A stretch of DNA of 64,000 nucleotides from Paenibacillus alba (GTDB lineage: Bacteria; Bacillota; Bacilli; Paenibacillales; NBRC-103111), in the NCBI RefSeq assembly GCF_013204855.1, contig NZ_JABMKZ010000002.1:496001-560000 (forward strand). Direction: 5' to 3'. How positions within the stretch are numbered: the stretch's first letter is position 1; each line of letters opens with the position of its first letter. A program made the position numbers and the translations under genes. Positions 36,299 to 45,233 of the stretch are shown piece by piece. The notes under the pieces were generated by a model. It saw only the letters and a list, made by a program, of their open reading frames with translations, was not told the origin of the DNA and made no database searches.

Positions 36299-37285
36299 TC
36301 ATCCTCCTCTGCTAACAGGAATGGAATCTACTGCTTTGCCGTAACGATCCATAACGCGGTAGGAAGACGGCGCTCCCTTTCTTCGCTGCAGGATGACATA
36401 CCTAGCAAACACCCCTTCTTCCAAAAGCTGCTTTAGAACCGGACGCATTCGCACATCCTCGTAGTCCGATCCATGCGCAGTCGCTACAACCCGAATCCCT
36501 GTATGGACAGCCTCGTGAATAGCTTGAGCATCTTCGGGGCGCCCGATCTCATCCACAATCAGCACATCCGGTGACAAAGACCGAATCATCATCATCATGC
36601 CTTCCGCCTTCGGGCATCCATCCATCACATCGGTGCGCGGCCCAAGATCGAATCGGGGTACCCCTTTGACACACGCGGCCAGCTCTGATCGCTCATCCAC
36701 AACCCCCACTTTCTTGCCGGATGCTGCGATAGCGCCTATTCCCCACTCTCCACGGCTTATCAAACGAGCCAAATCCCGAATCAAGGTCGTTTTCCCTTGC
36801 TGCGGCGGCGATATGATAAGCGTGTGATGAACACTCCTCAGAAGCGGATCATACAGCTGCGGCAGCAGCGCCTGACCGACCCCCGGCAACTCACGCGCAA
36901 TCCGAATGTTGAAAGAGCTCACATCACGAATTTGCCGGACATGTCCTTGTTCCAACACGGTGCGCCCTGCTAGTCCTACACGATGGCCGCCGACTATGGT
37001 GATATACCCTCGCCGGAGCTCTTCCTCAAACGTGTATAACGAATGATTCGTTAGCATTTCCAGCAAAGACAGACAATCCTGACGGGTTGGCTTATAAGCC
37101 ATAGCTTCCTGCGTTACCATCTGCCCCCGCTCATCCAGAAAAGCATAGCGCTCTCCCCAGCTAATCTCGAGGGGCCGAGACTCTCTCACCCTTATTTCCT
37201 CAACACTAGCTTGTACTGCATCTGGCAATTCAGTTAACAGAAAGCGGAGAGTTTGGGGGAGCAGTGGCAAGATTGATCTGAGCAT
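36299..37285 (-). CDS. spoIIIAA: Stage III sporulation ATPase SpoIIIAA
   Basis: A 328-residue AAA/VirB11-like secretion ATPase, first gene of the eight-gene channel operon. Walker A: HTLIISPPQQGKTTLIRD; Walker B region: LSPDVLIVDEIGRPEDAQAI. ATG 37285 is preferred, with GGAGG upstream at a slightly long distance; a TTG 18 bases earlier has no site. It powers or assembles the SpoIIIA-SpoIIQ channel in the mother cell. Confidence 0.94.
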   Translation of the reverse strand: MLRSILPLLPQTLRFLLTELPDAVQASVEEIRVRESRPLEISWGERYAFLDERGQMVTQEAMAYKPTRQDCLSLLEMLTNHSLYTFEEELRRGYITIVGGHRVGLAGRTVLEQGHVRQIRDVSSFNIRIARELPGVGQALLPQLYDPLLRSVHHTLIISPPQQGKTTLIRDLARLISRGEWGIGAIAASGKKVGVVDERSELAACVKGVPRFDLGPRTDVMDGCPKAEGMMMMIRSLSPDVLIVDEIGRPEDAQAIHEAVHTGIRVVATAHGSDYEDVRMRPVLKQLLEEGVFARYVILQRRKGAPSSYRVMDRYGKAVDSIPVSRGG

Positions 37286-37324
37286 AGGCTGACATCCCTC
37301 CAAGTTGTCCAGTCTTCTATATTC

Positions 37325-37353
37325 ATTTCTATGCTTAATAGAAAGAAATATGA
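37325..37353 (-). promoter_or_regulatory. SigE-type promoter of the spoIIIA operon
   Basis: TCATATT (37353-37347) and CATAGAAAT (37333-37325) on the minus strand are 13 bases apart, close to the SigE pattern KMATATT and CATACAHT. The -35 is perfect, the -10 has mismatches. It lies just beyond the yqhV stop. Confidence 0.6.
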
Positions 37354-37357
37354 CCGA

Positions 37358-37621
37358 TTACTTTTTTAAAATACCAATAAATAGACAGCTTACACCCGCA
37401 ATCACCCACAACATCTTGCCATAGGAGAGCTTCTCAGCGATTCCTACCAAACCAATGGTAGTTGTCGCTAATAGTACTAGAGGACCTACTAGAGCCAGCC
37501 CAGAGTTCACTAGAAGCGCCTTCTCCACCGTTGCCAGCCTCAACATGAGAATAGCGGCAATAATCTCAATACTTCCCGACATCATCCTCAGCGAGGCCAT
37601 CGTTAGGACAATTTTGTTCAT
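37358..37621 (-). CDS. yqhV: YqhV-family small membrane protein
   Basis: An 87-residue protein with three membrane helices (SIEIIAAILMLRLATVEKAL, GLALVGPLVLLATTTIGLVG and MLWVIAGVSCLFIGIL). This matches YqhV (DUF2619), found immediately before spoIIIAA in B. subtilis as here. Function unknown. AAAGGAGG precedes ATG 37621. The gap to its downstream neighbour holds the SigE promoter. Confidence 0.88.
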   Translation of the reverse strand: MNKIVLTMASLRMMSGSIEIIAAILMLRLATVEKALLVNSGLALVGPLVLLATTTIGLVGIAEKLSYGKMLWVIAGVSCLFIGILKK

Positions 37622-37690
37622 TTCTTTTTACTACCTCCTTTAAAAAGAAACAGCTCTTTTGAACCTGGACATCGTTACTAGCGGAGCAGT

Positions 37691-37794
37691 CTTATAAAAG
37701 GCCGGAAGCGACTTTTGCAAAACGGTTCCTTCCACCCAAAGGCCAATTCAATAAAAGGAACCGTTTTGCAATGGAGTCTGAAGGTTTTTATAAG
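37691..37794. repeat. 104-bp imperfect inverted repeat upstream of comA
   Basis: A 17-bp perfect arm TTGCAAAACGGTTCCTT (37715-37731) is mirrored at 37755-37771, with a 23-base loop. A further arm CTTATAAAA (37691-37699) is mirrored by TTTTATAAG (37786-37794), and GACT/AGTC pair between. There is no T run after the distal arm and no gene inside. It could be a miniature mobile element or a leader structure of comA. Confidence 0.75.
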
Positions 37795-37964
37795 ATTGTG
37801 GAGCACTCGAATGTAACTTCGAACAGGATCAACTGCAGCTCACTCTTTTTACCCTACCTTATGCGGGCTCGTCTCATTTTAGGCATGCTGGGCACCACCA
37901 TTTATCCAGATGCATATGCTGTACACATAATTGATCCTTCAAAGGACAGTGAGGAGAAGTACCG

Positions 37965-38768
37965 ATGAAAGTGACCTCTTATTTAAATTGGAACCCCGTT
38001 CTGGCCGACCCCACAGGACAAAGGCAGGCCAAACCAAGGACGTTGGGCAAAACCATGGTGATGGATAAAGGATTAGGCATGTTTGCTTTTCAAGATTTGC
38101 TAAGCACATCCAGCAGCCATTTGGACATGATCAAAATAGGCTTTGGAACATCTCCCCTCTATCCGCAAGAGGTGCTGAGAAGCAAAATAAGCTTGGCTAA
38201 GGAAAGTGGGATTTGCATTTATCCGGGCGGCACCTTCCTAGAAGTTGCCTTGACTCAGCAAGCAGTAGACTCCTTTTTCGATATGATTATCGCACTTGGC
38301 TTTAACGGCGTTGAAATTTCCAACGGTACCATCGATATTGACCGAACAACGAGAAGCGAGCTTATCGCCAGAGGCCTGGAAGAGGGGTTGGAGGTCATCA
38401 CCGAATACGGTAAAAAAGGCTGGGGTTCCACCATTGAATTAGAGGAGCTTATTGAAACCGTCATGATCGACACGGAAATCGGAGCGACCTTAGTGACGAT
38501 TGAAGCGCGGGAATCGGGCGTAGGCGTTGGGATTTTTGATCATTCAGGAAAATGCAAAGACGAAGAATTGCAACAGGTGCTTTCGGCCGTGAACGGGCAG
38601 AAGCTCTTATGGGAAGCGCCGCTCAAAAGTCAACAGGTGCATTTGATCAGCATGCTAGGACCAGAGATCCACTTGGGAAATATCTCACCGGATGAATTGA
38701 TCGCACTGGAAGCATTGCGAAGAGGGCTGCGTTCCGATACGTTGTCCTTAGGTACCAGAAAGGATTAG
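37965..38768 (+). CDS. comA: Phosphosulfolactate synthase ComA
   Basis: A 267-residue (beta/alpha)8 enzyme that adds sulfite to phosphoenolpyruvate to give 2-phospho-3-sulfolactate. Visible: TMVMDKGLGMFAFQDLLSTS, DMIKIGFGTSPLYPQEVL, ICIYPGGTFLEVALTQQAVD and GFNGVEISNGTIDI. The product is a coenzyme M precursor in archaea, whereas Bacillus uses the route to make 3-sulfolactate stored in spores (YitD). ATG 37965 follows AGGAG. comB follows three bases later. Confidence 0.92.
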   Translation: MKVTSYLNWNPVLADPTGQRQAKPRTLGKTMVMDKGLGMFAFQDLLSTSSSHLDMIKIGFGTSPLYPQEVLRSKISLAKESGICIYPGGTFLEVALTQQAVDSFFDMIIALGFNGVEISNGTIDIDRTTRSELIARGLEEGLEVITEYGKKGWGSTIELEELIETVMIDTEIGATLVTIEARESGVGVGIFDHSGKCKDEELQQVLSAVNGQKLLWEAPLKSQQVHLISMLGPEIHLGNISPDELIALEALRRGLRSDTLSLGTRKD

Positions 38769-38771
38769 AAG

Positions 38772-39512
38772 ATGCATATCGAGGTTGTCGCCAACATCGG
38801 CGAAGCGAGAAGTGACGATTTTCTTCATAAAACCGTCATCGTCGTTGATGTTTTACGTGCAACTAGCACGATCATCACCGCGCTCATTAACGGCAGCAAA
38901 GGCATTGTTCCTGTAGAAACCGTGCTGAAAGCCAAAGAACAATATCAAGAGGGCGATTTACTGGGGGGAGAACGATTCTGCAAAAAAATTCCCGGCTTCG
39001 ATTTAGGAAATTCTCCTTCGGAATACACCAGGGAGTCTGTTCATGGGAAGCGGATCATTCTGACGACAACGAATGGAACCCGCGGGATTCAGAAAGCGAT
39101 GAAAGCTGACCACATCTTGGCGGGCGCATTATTAAACAGCCGTGCATGTGCGCAGGCTGCCGTTGATTTGAAAAGGGATACGGTCATCTTATGCGCTGGC
39201 ACACAGGATGTTTTTTCATTAGAAGATGGGCTCTGTGCCGGACTTATTCTGGAGGAGCTGGCTAATGAGCTGGGGGAAAGAAATATCCTGACCAATGATT
39301 TTGGGCTAGCGATGCGAGGTTGTTATCTCCAAAGCAAAGATGCCTTATATGAGGCCATTCTTGCCTCTGCAAATGGCAAAAAAATGAGTAAATCCGGTTT
39401 CCATGACGATCTGATCCAATGTTCCAGACCAAACGTAGCGAATCGAGTCCCTATTCTGGAGCGCGATCAGCTTGTGCTGCTGCCACGAAGCCTAACCCGC
39501 TCAGCGTTCTAA
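38772..39512 (+). CDS. comB: 2-phosphosulfolactate phosphatase ComB
   Basis: A 246-residue Mg-dependent phosphatase that converts phosphosulfolactate to sulfolactate. Family marks: KTVIVVDVLRATSTIITAL, GNSPSEYTRESVHGKRIILT and TNGTRGIQKAMKADHILAGA, DTVILCAGTQDVFSLEDGLC. Forms a two-gene unit with comA. In B. subtilis the equivalent yitC is made in the mother cell; I see no clean SigE or SigK promoter directly before comA here. Confidence 0.92.
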   Translation: MHIEVVANIGEARSDDFLHKTVIVVDVLRATSTIITALINGSKGIVPVETVLKAKEQYQEGDLLGGERFCKKIPGFDLGNSPSEYTRESVHGKRIILTTTNGTRGIQKAMKADHILAGALLNSRACAQAAVDLKRDTVILCAGTQDVFSLEDGLCAGLILEELANELGERNILTNDFGLAMRGCYLQSKDALYEAILASANGKKMSKSGFHDDLIQCSRPNVANRVPILERDQLVLLPRSLTRSAF

Positions 39513-39568
39513 ATACAAGCCCTCCTCATAAACTAGGATGGAAGTTATTTGGGTGAGGGGTAATGTCT

Positions 39569-40033
39569 ATGAATGGCGATTTACTGTTAGTAATTCTAAT
39601 TATTATTGGACTTATCGGCCGTTCTCCTATTATCACAACTGCAGCTTGCCTTCTGCTTGCGGTTAAACTCATCGGATTAGATCGCTTCTTCCCTACTATG
39701 GAACGAAGAGGCTTGGAGCTAGGCTTGCTGTTCCTTACAATTGGCGTACTCGTGCCCTTTGCCAGCGAACGAATCTCCATGAAGGATATCCTTTCTGTCT
39801 TCACGACTTGGCCTGGCATTATTGCATTGCTGGGCGGAGCTATTGCAACTTATATGAACGGCAAAGGTTTGGAGCTGCTAAAAATAGACCCACAATTAAT
39901 TGTGGGTCTTGTTATCGGTTCCATCTTCGGTATAGTCTTCCTGCGCGGCATTCCGGTTGGCCCCTTGATGGCAGCCGGCATAACAGCCTTCTTATTGAAG
40001 CTCGCTTACTTTATTTCGGATAAAATCAGATAA
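39569..40033 (+). CDS. DUF441-family membrane protein
   Basis: A 154-residue protein with four to five membrane helices, starting [20 protein letters not shown]. Glycine-rich and conserved segments ([36 protein letters not shown]) fit DUF441 (YtwI-like). ATG 39569 has GAGGGG eight bases upstream; ATG 39563 is too close. Codons at 39887-39908 form a perfect 22-bp palindrome. Function unknown, possibly transport. It faces lysC, ending nine bases from it with no evident terminator. Confidence 0.88.
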   Translation: MNGDLLLVILIIIGLIGRSPIITTAACLLLAVKLIGLDRFFPTMERRGLELGLLFLTIGVLVPFASERISMKDILSVFTTWPGIIALLGGAIATYMNGKGLELLKIDPQLIVGLVIGSIFGIVFLRGIPVGPLMAAGITAFLLKLAYFISDKIR

Positions 40034-40041
40034 GATTTCGA

Positions 40042-41298
40042 TTATCTGCGATCTTCCGGTCCACCCACGAAGGCTTGCTCCGTTGTGTCCAAGCCATAGG
40101 CCGTGTGCAAGGCGCTGATAACATCCGTTAAGTTCGAGTTGTCAATGACGCAAGACATTTTGATTTCGGACGTGCTGACGAGTGAAATCGAAATTCCGAG
40201 ATCGGAAATCACTTTAAACATCGTTGCTGCTACACCTGGCGTACTTACCATACCAGCGCCAACAATCGACACCTTCACGAGATTCACTTCGGAAGTCACT
40301 TCACGGTACCCAATTTCGCCGCGAATTTGCTCGATAACAGCCAATGCCCGCTCGCGATCGGCAAGTGTCGTTGTGAAAGAGAAATCAGCGGAACCGTTAA
40401 TCACACCGCTTTGCACGATAATGTCGACATCAATTTGCACTTCAGCAAGTGAAATGAAAACTTTAGCTAGTTGACCCGGTTTCTCAGGAACACCTAGAAT
40501 ACTAATTCTTGCCACATTCTTATCATAAGCGATGCCGCGAACGACGATTCCTTGCTCCATCACTGCTTCCTCCTTCACGTTGGTACCTTCATTGTTAGTA
40601 AAGCTTGAACGCACCACAAGGGTTACGTTGTAGTTTTTGGCATATTCTACAGCCCTAGGGTGAAGAACGGCAGCCCCTAAATTAGCCAGCTCCAGCATTT
40701 CATCATAGGAAATTTCATTCAGCTTTCTGGCTACTTTCACGATACGCGGATCTGTGGAATAAATCCCGTCAACATCCGTGTAAATCTCGCAAAGATCAGC
40801 TTTAATTGCTGCAGCAAGTGCTACAGCTGTCGTATCAGAACCGCCGCGGCCAAGTGTCGTAATCTCACCTGCTTCTGTCATACCTTGGAACCCGGCTACG
40901 ATAACGACGTTGCCCTGTTCAATCGCGTTCAGAACGCGCTGTGGCTGAATATCGGATATTCTCGCTTTGCCGTGAACAGCTTCGGTATAAATCCCGCTTT
41001 GCCAGCCGGTATAAGAAACAGCCTGCTCGCCTAAATTATGTATCGCCATAGACAATAATGCGACAGATACCTGCTCCCCTGTCGTTAACAGCATATCCAT
41101 TTCACGAGCCGGTGGGGCTCCATCGTAAATTTGCTTAGACAAGTCAATCAAATCATCTGTTGTATCACCCATCGCCGAAACGACAACGACGCAGCTATGT
41201 CCTGCTTGTTTTCGCTCAACAATCCTTTTTGCAACACGTTTCATTCGCTCCGCATCACCGACAGAGCTACCGCCAAATTTCATCACGATTAGAGACAA
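40042..41298 (-). CDS. lysC: Aspartate kinase
   Basis: A 418-residue aspartokinase, first enzyme of lysine, diaminopimelate, threonine and methionine synthesis. The kinase domain shows LIVMKFGGSSVGDAERMKRV, TTGEQVSVALLSMAI, TLGRGGSDTTAVALAAAI and TDVDGIYSTDPRIVK. Two ACT domains occupy about 265-405 (KPGQLAKVFISLAEVQIDVD; VSIVGAGMVSTPGVAATMFK). TTG 41298 follows AGGAGTG; the longer frame is not needed. Only about 130 bases separate it from efp, too short for a lysine riboswitch plus promoter. Confidence 0.95.
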   Translation of the reverse strand: MSLIVMKFGGSSVGDAERMKRVAKRIVERKQAGHSCVVVVSAMGDTTDDLIDLSKQIYDGAPPAREMDMLLTTGEQVSVALLSMAIHNLGEQAVSYTGWQSGIYTEAVHGKARISDIQPQRVLNAIEQGNVVIVAGFQGMTEAGEITTLGRGGSDTTAVALAAAIKADLCEIYTDVDGIYSTDPRIVKVARKLNEISYDEMLELANLGAAVLHPRAVEYAKNYNVTLVVRSSFTNNEGTNVKEEAVMEQGIVVRGIAYDKNVARISILGVPEKPGQLAKVFISLAEVQIDVDIIVQSGVINGSADFSFTTTLADRERALAVIEQIRGEIGYREVTSEVNLVKVSIVGAGMVSTPGVAATMFKVISDLGISISLVSTSEIKMSCVIDNSNLTDVISALHTAYGLDTTEQAFVGGPEDRR

Positions 41299-41388
41299 AG
41301 CTGACCCACTCCTAACGCATACTAGTGCATAACAATTCAATATTATAGCATAAAACTGTACAGCTGTGGTAAGAAATACTTGATACAT

Positions 41389-41428
41389 CAAAAAAGCCTC
41401 CCTAACTCATCCGAGTCAGAGAGGCTTG
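41389..41428 (-). terminator. Terminator of efp
   Basis: On the minus strand AAGCCTCTCTGACTC pairs with GAGTTAGGGAGGCTT over a four-base loop, followed by a run of T. It starts seven bases after the efp stop. Confidence 0.9.
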
Positions 41429-41434
41429 TCCTAA

Positions 41435-41998
41435 TTAAGACTGTGCGCGAGAGATGTATCTGCCATCTTCCGTATCTACAGTAAGAACATCGCCTTCGTT
41501 GATGAAAAGCGGAACTTGAACGGAAAGTCCTGTTTCCACTTTTGCACTTTTGAGAGCGCCTTGTGCCGTGTTGCCTTTGATGCCCGGCTCCGTTTCAACA
41601 ACTTTCAAATCAACGCTTTTCGGCAGGTTAATCCCGAGGATTTCACCTTGGTAGCTCAAAATTTTGATGTTCATGTTTTCGAGCAGGAAGTTCAGTTCCC
41701 ATTTCAATTGCTCGCGGGAAAGAGCGAACTGATCGTAAGTTTCTGTATCCATGAACGTAAATTCATCGCCGCCTGAATAAAGGAATTGCACTTCACGGTT
41801 GTCGATGTGTGCGCGGCCAACGTTCTCGCCAGCGCGGAACGTACGTTCAACTGTGTTTCCGTTGCGCAGGTTTTTAAGCTTGGAGCGCACGAATGCTGCG
41901 CCTTTACCTGGCTTCACGTGTTGGAAATCCAGAACGGTAAAAATATCGTGCTCTACTGTAATCGTAAGACCTGTTTTGAAATCGTTAACTGATATCAC
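41435..41998 (-). CDS. efp: Translation elongation factor P
   Basis: A 187-residue EF-P that relieves ribosome stalling at polyproline. The three OB-like domains are complete. The tip loop reads [12 protein letters not shown] with Lys32, the residue that carries the 5-aminopentanol modification in B. subtilis. ATG 41998 follows GAGGGATTTACAAGT. It follows the Xaa-Pro peptidase gene by 15 bases, as yqhT-efp in B. subtilis. Confidence 0.97.
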   Translation of the reverse strand: MISVNDFKTGLTITVEHDIFTVLDFQHVKPGKGAAFVRSKLKNLRNGNTVERTFRAGENVGRAHIDNREVQFLYSGGDEFTFMDTETYDQFALSREQLKWELNFLLENMNIKILSYQGEILGINLPKSVDLKVVETEPGIKGNTAQGALKSAKVETGLSVQVPLFINEGDVLTVDTEDGRYISRAQS

Positions 41999-42013
41999 TT
42001 GTAAATCCCTCCG

Positions 42014-43087
42014 CTAGTCAATAATAAGAAAATCTTTGGTAGAATGTGTAAGTATTTTAATGCCGGTGTCAGTAATTACTGCATCGTCCTCAATTCGAAC
42101 TCCACCAAAGTCAGGGAGATAAATGCCGGGTTCAACGGTAACCACCATACCAGGTGTTAAAATCATATCTTCGGTTTTCGACAAGCGCGGAGATTCGTGA
42201 ACCTCCATACCTAATCCATGTCCGGTACCGTGACCGAAATAATCGCCATAGCCATGTTTCACGATGACATCTCGTGCAAAAGCATCGCCTTCTCTGCCCG
42301 TAATCCCCGGTTTCAGGTTGGCTAGACAATTCAATTGAGCCTCAAGCACAATATCATAAATCTCTTTATGTTTGTCTGTCGGCTTTCCAAGCATAACTGT
42401 TCTAGTGATGTCAGAGCAATATCCTTTATAATACGCTCCAAAATCCAATTTGACAAACTCGTTTAATTGTAGCACGCGATCGCTCGCTTTACCATGCGGA
42501 AGCGCAGAACGTTCACCGGAAGCAACGATCGTTTCGAATGAAGTTGATGTTCCGCCATTTTTGCGAATAAACATCTCAATCTCAAGCGCGATATCCTTCT
42601 CTTTCACGCCAGGCTTGATGAAAGACAGAATATGCGAGAACGTTTGATCCGCTAAGTCAGCGGCTTCTTGCATAACTTGCAGTTCTGCGTCATCTTTGAC
42701 GATTCGAATTGACTCAACAGCACGTGAGGTTGGCACTAATTCGATTCCCGACAAGCCTGCTTGGAAGCCAAGAAAGTCGCCGTACGTCACATCCGCTTGC
42801 TCGAAGCCAACCTTCGTAATGCCTTGCTGCTGCAATAGCTCGCGGACGGTTTCGATGGCCTTCGGCTTATGCTCTACAACTTCAAAGCTTTTTGCTTGCT
42901 GCGGCGCTTGAGTCATATACCGGAAATCAGTTAGCAAGATAGCACGGTCTAACGTAATAAGAACATAACCGGAAGAACCAGTGAAACCAGATACATATGT
43001 ACGGTTATATGCGTTTGTGATCAGTAGTGCCGGTAAATTTTGCTGCTCCAAAACTTTGCGAAGGCGTTCAATACGTTTCTCCTGCAT
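42014..43087 (-). CDS. M24-family Xaa-Pro aminopeptidase (YqhT)
   Basis: A 357-residue metallopeptidase of the pita-bread fold. An N-terminal creatinase-like domain precedes the catalytic domain, whose two-metal ligands are visible in LDFGAYYKGYCSDITRTV, FGHGTGHGLGMEVHESP and TVEPGIYLPDFGGVRIEDD. It likely removes N-terminal residues before proline. ATG 43087 is chosen with GGGTGA upstream; GTG 43096 is an alternative. It is upstream of efp, a pairing that links proline peptide turnover and polyproline translation. Confidence 0.92.
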   Translation of the reverse strand: MQEKRIERLRKVLEQQNLPALLITNAYNRTYVSGFTGSSGYVLITLDRAILLTDFRYMTQAPQQAKSFEVVEHKPKAIETVRELLQQQGITKVGFEQADVTYGDFLGFQAGLSGIELVPTSRAVESIRIVKDDAELQVMQEAADLADQTFSHILSFIKPGVKEKDIALEIEMFIRKNGGTSTSFETIVASGERSALPHGKASDRVLQLNEFVKLDFGAYYKGYCSDITRTVMLGKPTDKHKEIYDIVLEAQLNCLANLKPGITGREGDAFARDVIVKHGYGDYFGHGTGHGLGMEVHESPRLSKTEDMILTPGMVVTVEPGIYLPDFGGVRIEDDAVITDTGIKILTHSTKDFLIID

Positions 43088-43125
43088 CCAAATCACCCAT
43101 CTTTCTTATTTATAAGAAAAGTCGT

Positions 43126-43563
43126 TCATCCTTGCATATGGGATAATAAAGCTCGCAAGCCTAATTCATATCCTTGTGGGCCAAGCCCGCAAATCTGGCC
43201 GATGACTACCGGCGCAATAACGGAATGATGGCGAAATTCCTCGCGTTTATGAATGTTCGATAGATGAACTTCAATCGTTGGCAATTGTACGGCGGCTAAC
43301 GCATCACGGATCGCATAGCTATAATGCGTAAATGCGCCTGGGTTGATCAGAATGCCGTCTTTCGTGCCAAAAGCTTCATGAATTTTATCAATTATATCGC
43401 CTTCATGATTCGATTGAAAGCTTTCCAGCTCAACCGAAAGTCCCTCTGCTATCTCAGTTAAACTTTGAATAATAACGGGAAGGGATGACGTTCCATAAAC
43501 ACCGGGCTCACGCACGCCCAGCATATTTAAGTTGGGCCCATTAAGGACAAGAACCTTTTTCAA
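43126..43563 (-). CDS. aroQ: Type II 3-dehydroquinate dehydratase
   Basis: A 145-residue shikimate-pathway enzyme that dehydrates 3-dehydroquinate. Motifs: [20 protein letters not shown] with the catalytic Tyr, [35 protein letters not shown] and [22 protein letters not shown] 43563 follows GGGGAG and gives the usual length; the ATG 21 bases upstream has no site. It starts the aroQ-yqhT-efp group. Confidence 0.94.
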   Translation of the reverse strand: MKKVLVLNGPNLNMLGVREPGVYGTSSLPVIIQSLTEIAEGLSVELESFQSNHEGDIIDKIHEAFGTKDGILINPGAFTHYSYAIRDALAAVQLPTIEVHLSNIHKREEFRHHSVIAPVVIGQICGLGPQGYELGLRALLSHMQG

Positions 43564-43640
43564 CAGGAAATCACTCCCCAGCATGTTCTGTCAGGATGAT
43601 GATTGCATCCTATTTGACCCTTGATATTTTACCATAACTT

Positions 43641-44135
43641 TCATGTCTTGTGTATAGCTTCTCTCTTGCTCGTGCTAGTGTCTGTGTATTCGATGGCAAT
43701 CGAGTATCCAATAAACATTCCCCAAAGCACGAACAAACAGAAATCACTTATGATGGTGTTTATGTCCAGCTTATTGATCCAGTAGGTCATGCCCGCGAGC
43801 GGCCCAATGAGTAAATAGATCGCCGCCCACCAGAAAGCTCCATACCCCATTCCCCACCAAGGCCCTTGCAGTTTCCACATGGTCACCATGTAGAGGAAGG
43901 CGGCGATGATCGAAAACAGTGTAAAAAATCCCCAACCTACCAGAACCCCCTGCCAAGTTACCAGAAACTCGTGCCTGAAAAAAGGCTCGACAAGAAAGCC
44001 AATGACAATGTGCGTAAACTTCAAATATTGTTCAACAATTTTGAGTGCGCCCCAAATAAACCCTGCGAAAAACCCAATATAAATGGTATACAGCCACCGA
44101 TTTGTTTTAATTTTCTGTTCATTCCTTGCCTCCAT
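43641..44135 (-). CDS. yqhR: YqhR-family membrane protein
   Basis: A 164-residue protein with four membrane helices: IYIGFFAGFIWGALKIVEQY, GVLVGWGFFTLFSIIAAFLY, GAFWWAAIYLLIGPLAGMTY and FCLFVLWGMFIGYSIAIEY. Matches YqhR of Bacilli, which occupies this position between yqhQ and aroQ. Function unknown. ATG 44135 is preceded by the purine-rich GAGGAAGAGACAGGAAC. Confidence 0.85.
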   Translation of the reverse strand: MEARNEQKIKTNRWLYTIYIGFFAGFIWGALKIVEQYLKFTHIVIGFLVEPFFRHEFLVTWQGVLVGWGFFTLFSIIAAFLYMVTMWKLQGPWWGMGYGAFWWAAIYLLIGPLAGMTYWINKLDINTIISDFCLFVLWGMFIGYSIAIEYTDTSTSKREAIHKT

Positions 44136-44288
44136 GTTCCTGTCTCTTCCTCTCTCTGCAGAAGTTCCCTGTCTTTCCTTAGGTATGAATAGTATGTTCT
44201 ACTGGTATCGGTAGCATTCAACCTGTGAATCCGTTACAATAAGAAAGTAGACTAAACCGAATTCGAGAAGGATAAGAAGGTGGAACTC

Positions 44289-45233
44289 ATGGCAGAACAA
44301 AACAGTATATACGGAGGACAAGCCGTCATCGAAGGCGTCATGTTCGCAGGAAAAAATGTGCATGTAACCGCCGTGCGCAAAAAGGATGGCTCCCTGGATT
44401 ACTTGGAAGTGCCGAAGAAAGTAATTCCGTGGGTTCAATCGCTCAAAAAAATACCATTTATTCGTGGTATTGTAGGCATTATCGAATCCAGCGCGAAAGG
44501 TGCACAGCATTTGAACTTCTCGGCTGAATCCTTTGCTGAACAAGAAGGTGACAACGATAAAAATGCCCAGAAAGAAGAGAAACCAGGCTTCTTTTCTAAT
44601 ATTTCGATGATTCTCGGCGTTGCCGTAGTCGGTGTCATTTCCTTTTTATTCGGGAAATTCGTTTTCACGCTGGTACCAGCAGTTATTGAACAGTTTTTGT
44701 TTCAAAATGTATTTAGCAATCAGATTCTTCATAATCTTATAGAAGGTGTTATCAAAATCATTTTATTGGTTGGATATATTTACTTTATATCCCTTACACC
44801 TATGATTCGCCGCTTGTTCCAATATCATGGAGCGGAGCACAAAGTCATCAGCGCTTATGAAGCCGGCGTCGAGCTGACGGTAAGCAACGTACAGAAATTC
44901 AACACGCTGCACTATCGCTGCGGCAGCAGCTTCATCGTGTTCACCGTATTAATCGGTGTCGTGATTTACTCTTTCCTCCATTACGATGGGTATGTAGAGC
45001 GTATTCTGCAACGTTTGCTGCTGCTTCCTGTTGTAATTGGCGTATCCTATGAAGTCTTGCGATTCACGAATTCACTTCGAGAAGTCCCAGTTCTTCGCTA
45101 CCTCGGTTACCCGGGACTTTGGCTTCAACTACTAACGACCAAAGAACCGGAAGACCATCAAGTCGAAGTGTCGATTGCGTCATTCAACCGCATGCGTGAA
45201 GCGGAACAACGAATTACGGAGGGACGGGTATGA
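44289..45233 (+). CDS. yqhQ: YqhQ-family (DUF1385) membrane protein
   Basis: A 314-residue membrane protein. The head is SIYGGQAVIEGVMFAGK, the DUF1385 signature, and the core carries YHGAEHKVISAYEAG, HYRCGSSFIVFTVLIGVV and LRFTNSLREVPVLRYLGYPG. Four to five membrane helices. Histidine and acidic residues in HGAEHK suggest a metal-dependent activity, but the substrate is unknown. ATG 44289 follows AAGGTGG. It is divergent from yqhR and overlaps the next gene by four bases. Confidence 0.9.
   Translation: MAEQNSIYGGQAVIEGVMFAGKNVHVTAVRKKDGSLDYLEVPKKVIPWVQSLKKIPFIRGIVGIIESSAKGAQHLNFSAESFAEQEGDNDKNAQKEEKPGFFSNISMILGVAVVGVISFLFGKFVFTLVPAVIEQFLFQNVFSNQILHNLIEGVIKIILLVGYIYFISLTPMIRRLFQYHGAEHKVISAYEAGVELTVSNVQKFNTLHYRCGSSFIVFTVLIGVVIYSFLHYDGYVERILQRLLLLPVVIGVSYEVLRFTNSLREVPVLRYLGYPGLWLQLLTTKEPEDHQVEVSIASFNRMREAEQRITEGRV

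Noticed and set aside
37771..37968. 65-codon plus-strand frame before comA
   Set aside because: It starts inside the inverted repeat, lacks a ribosome site and has no recognisable features.
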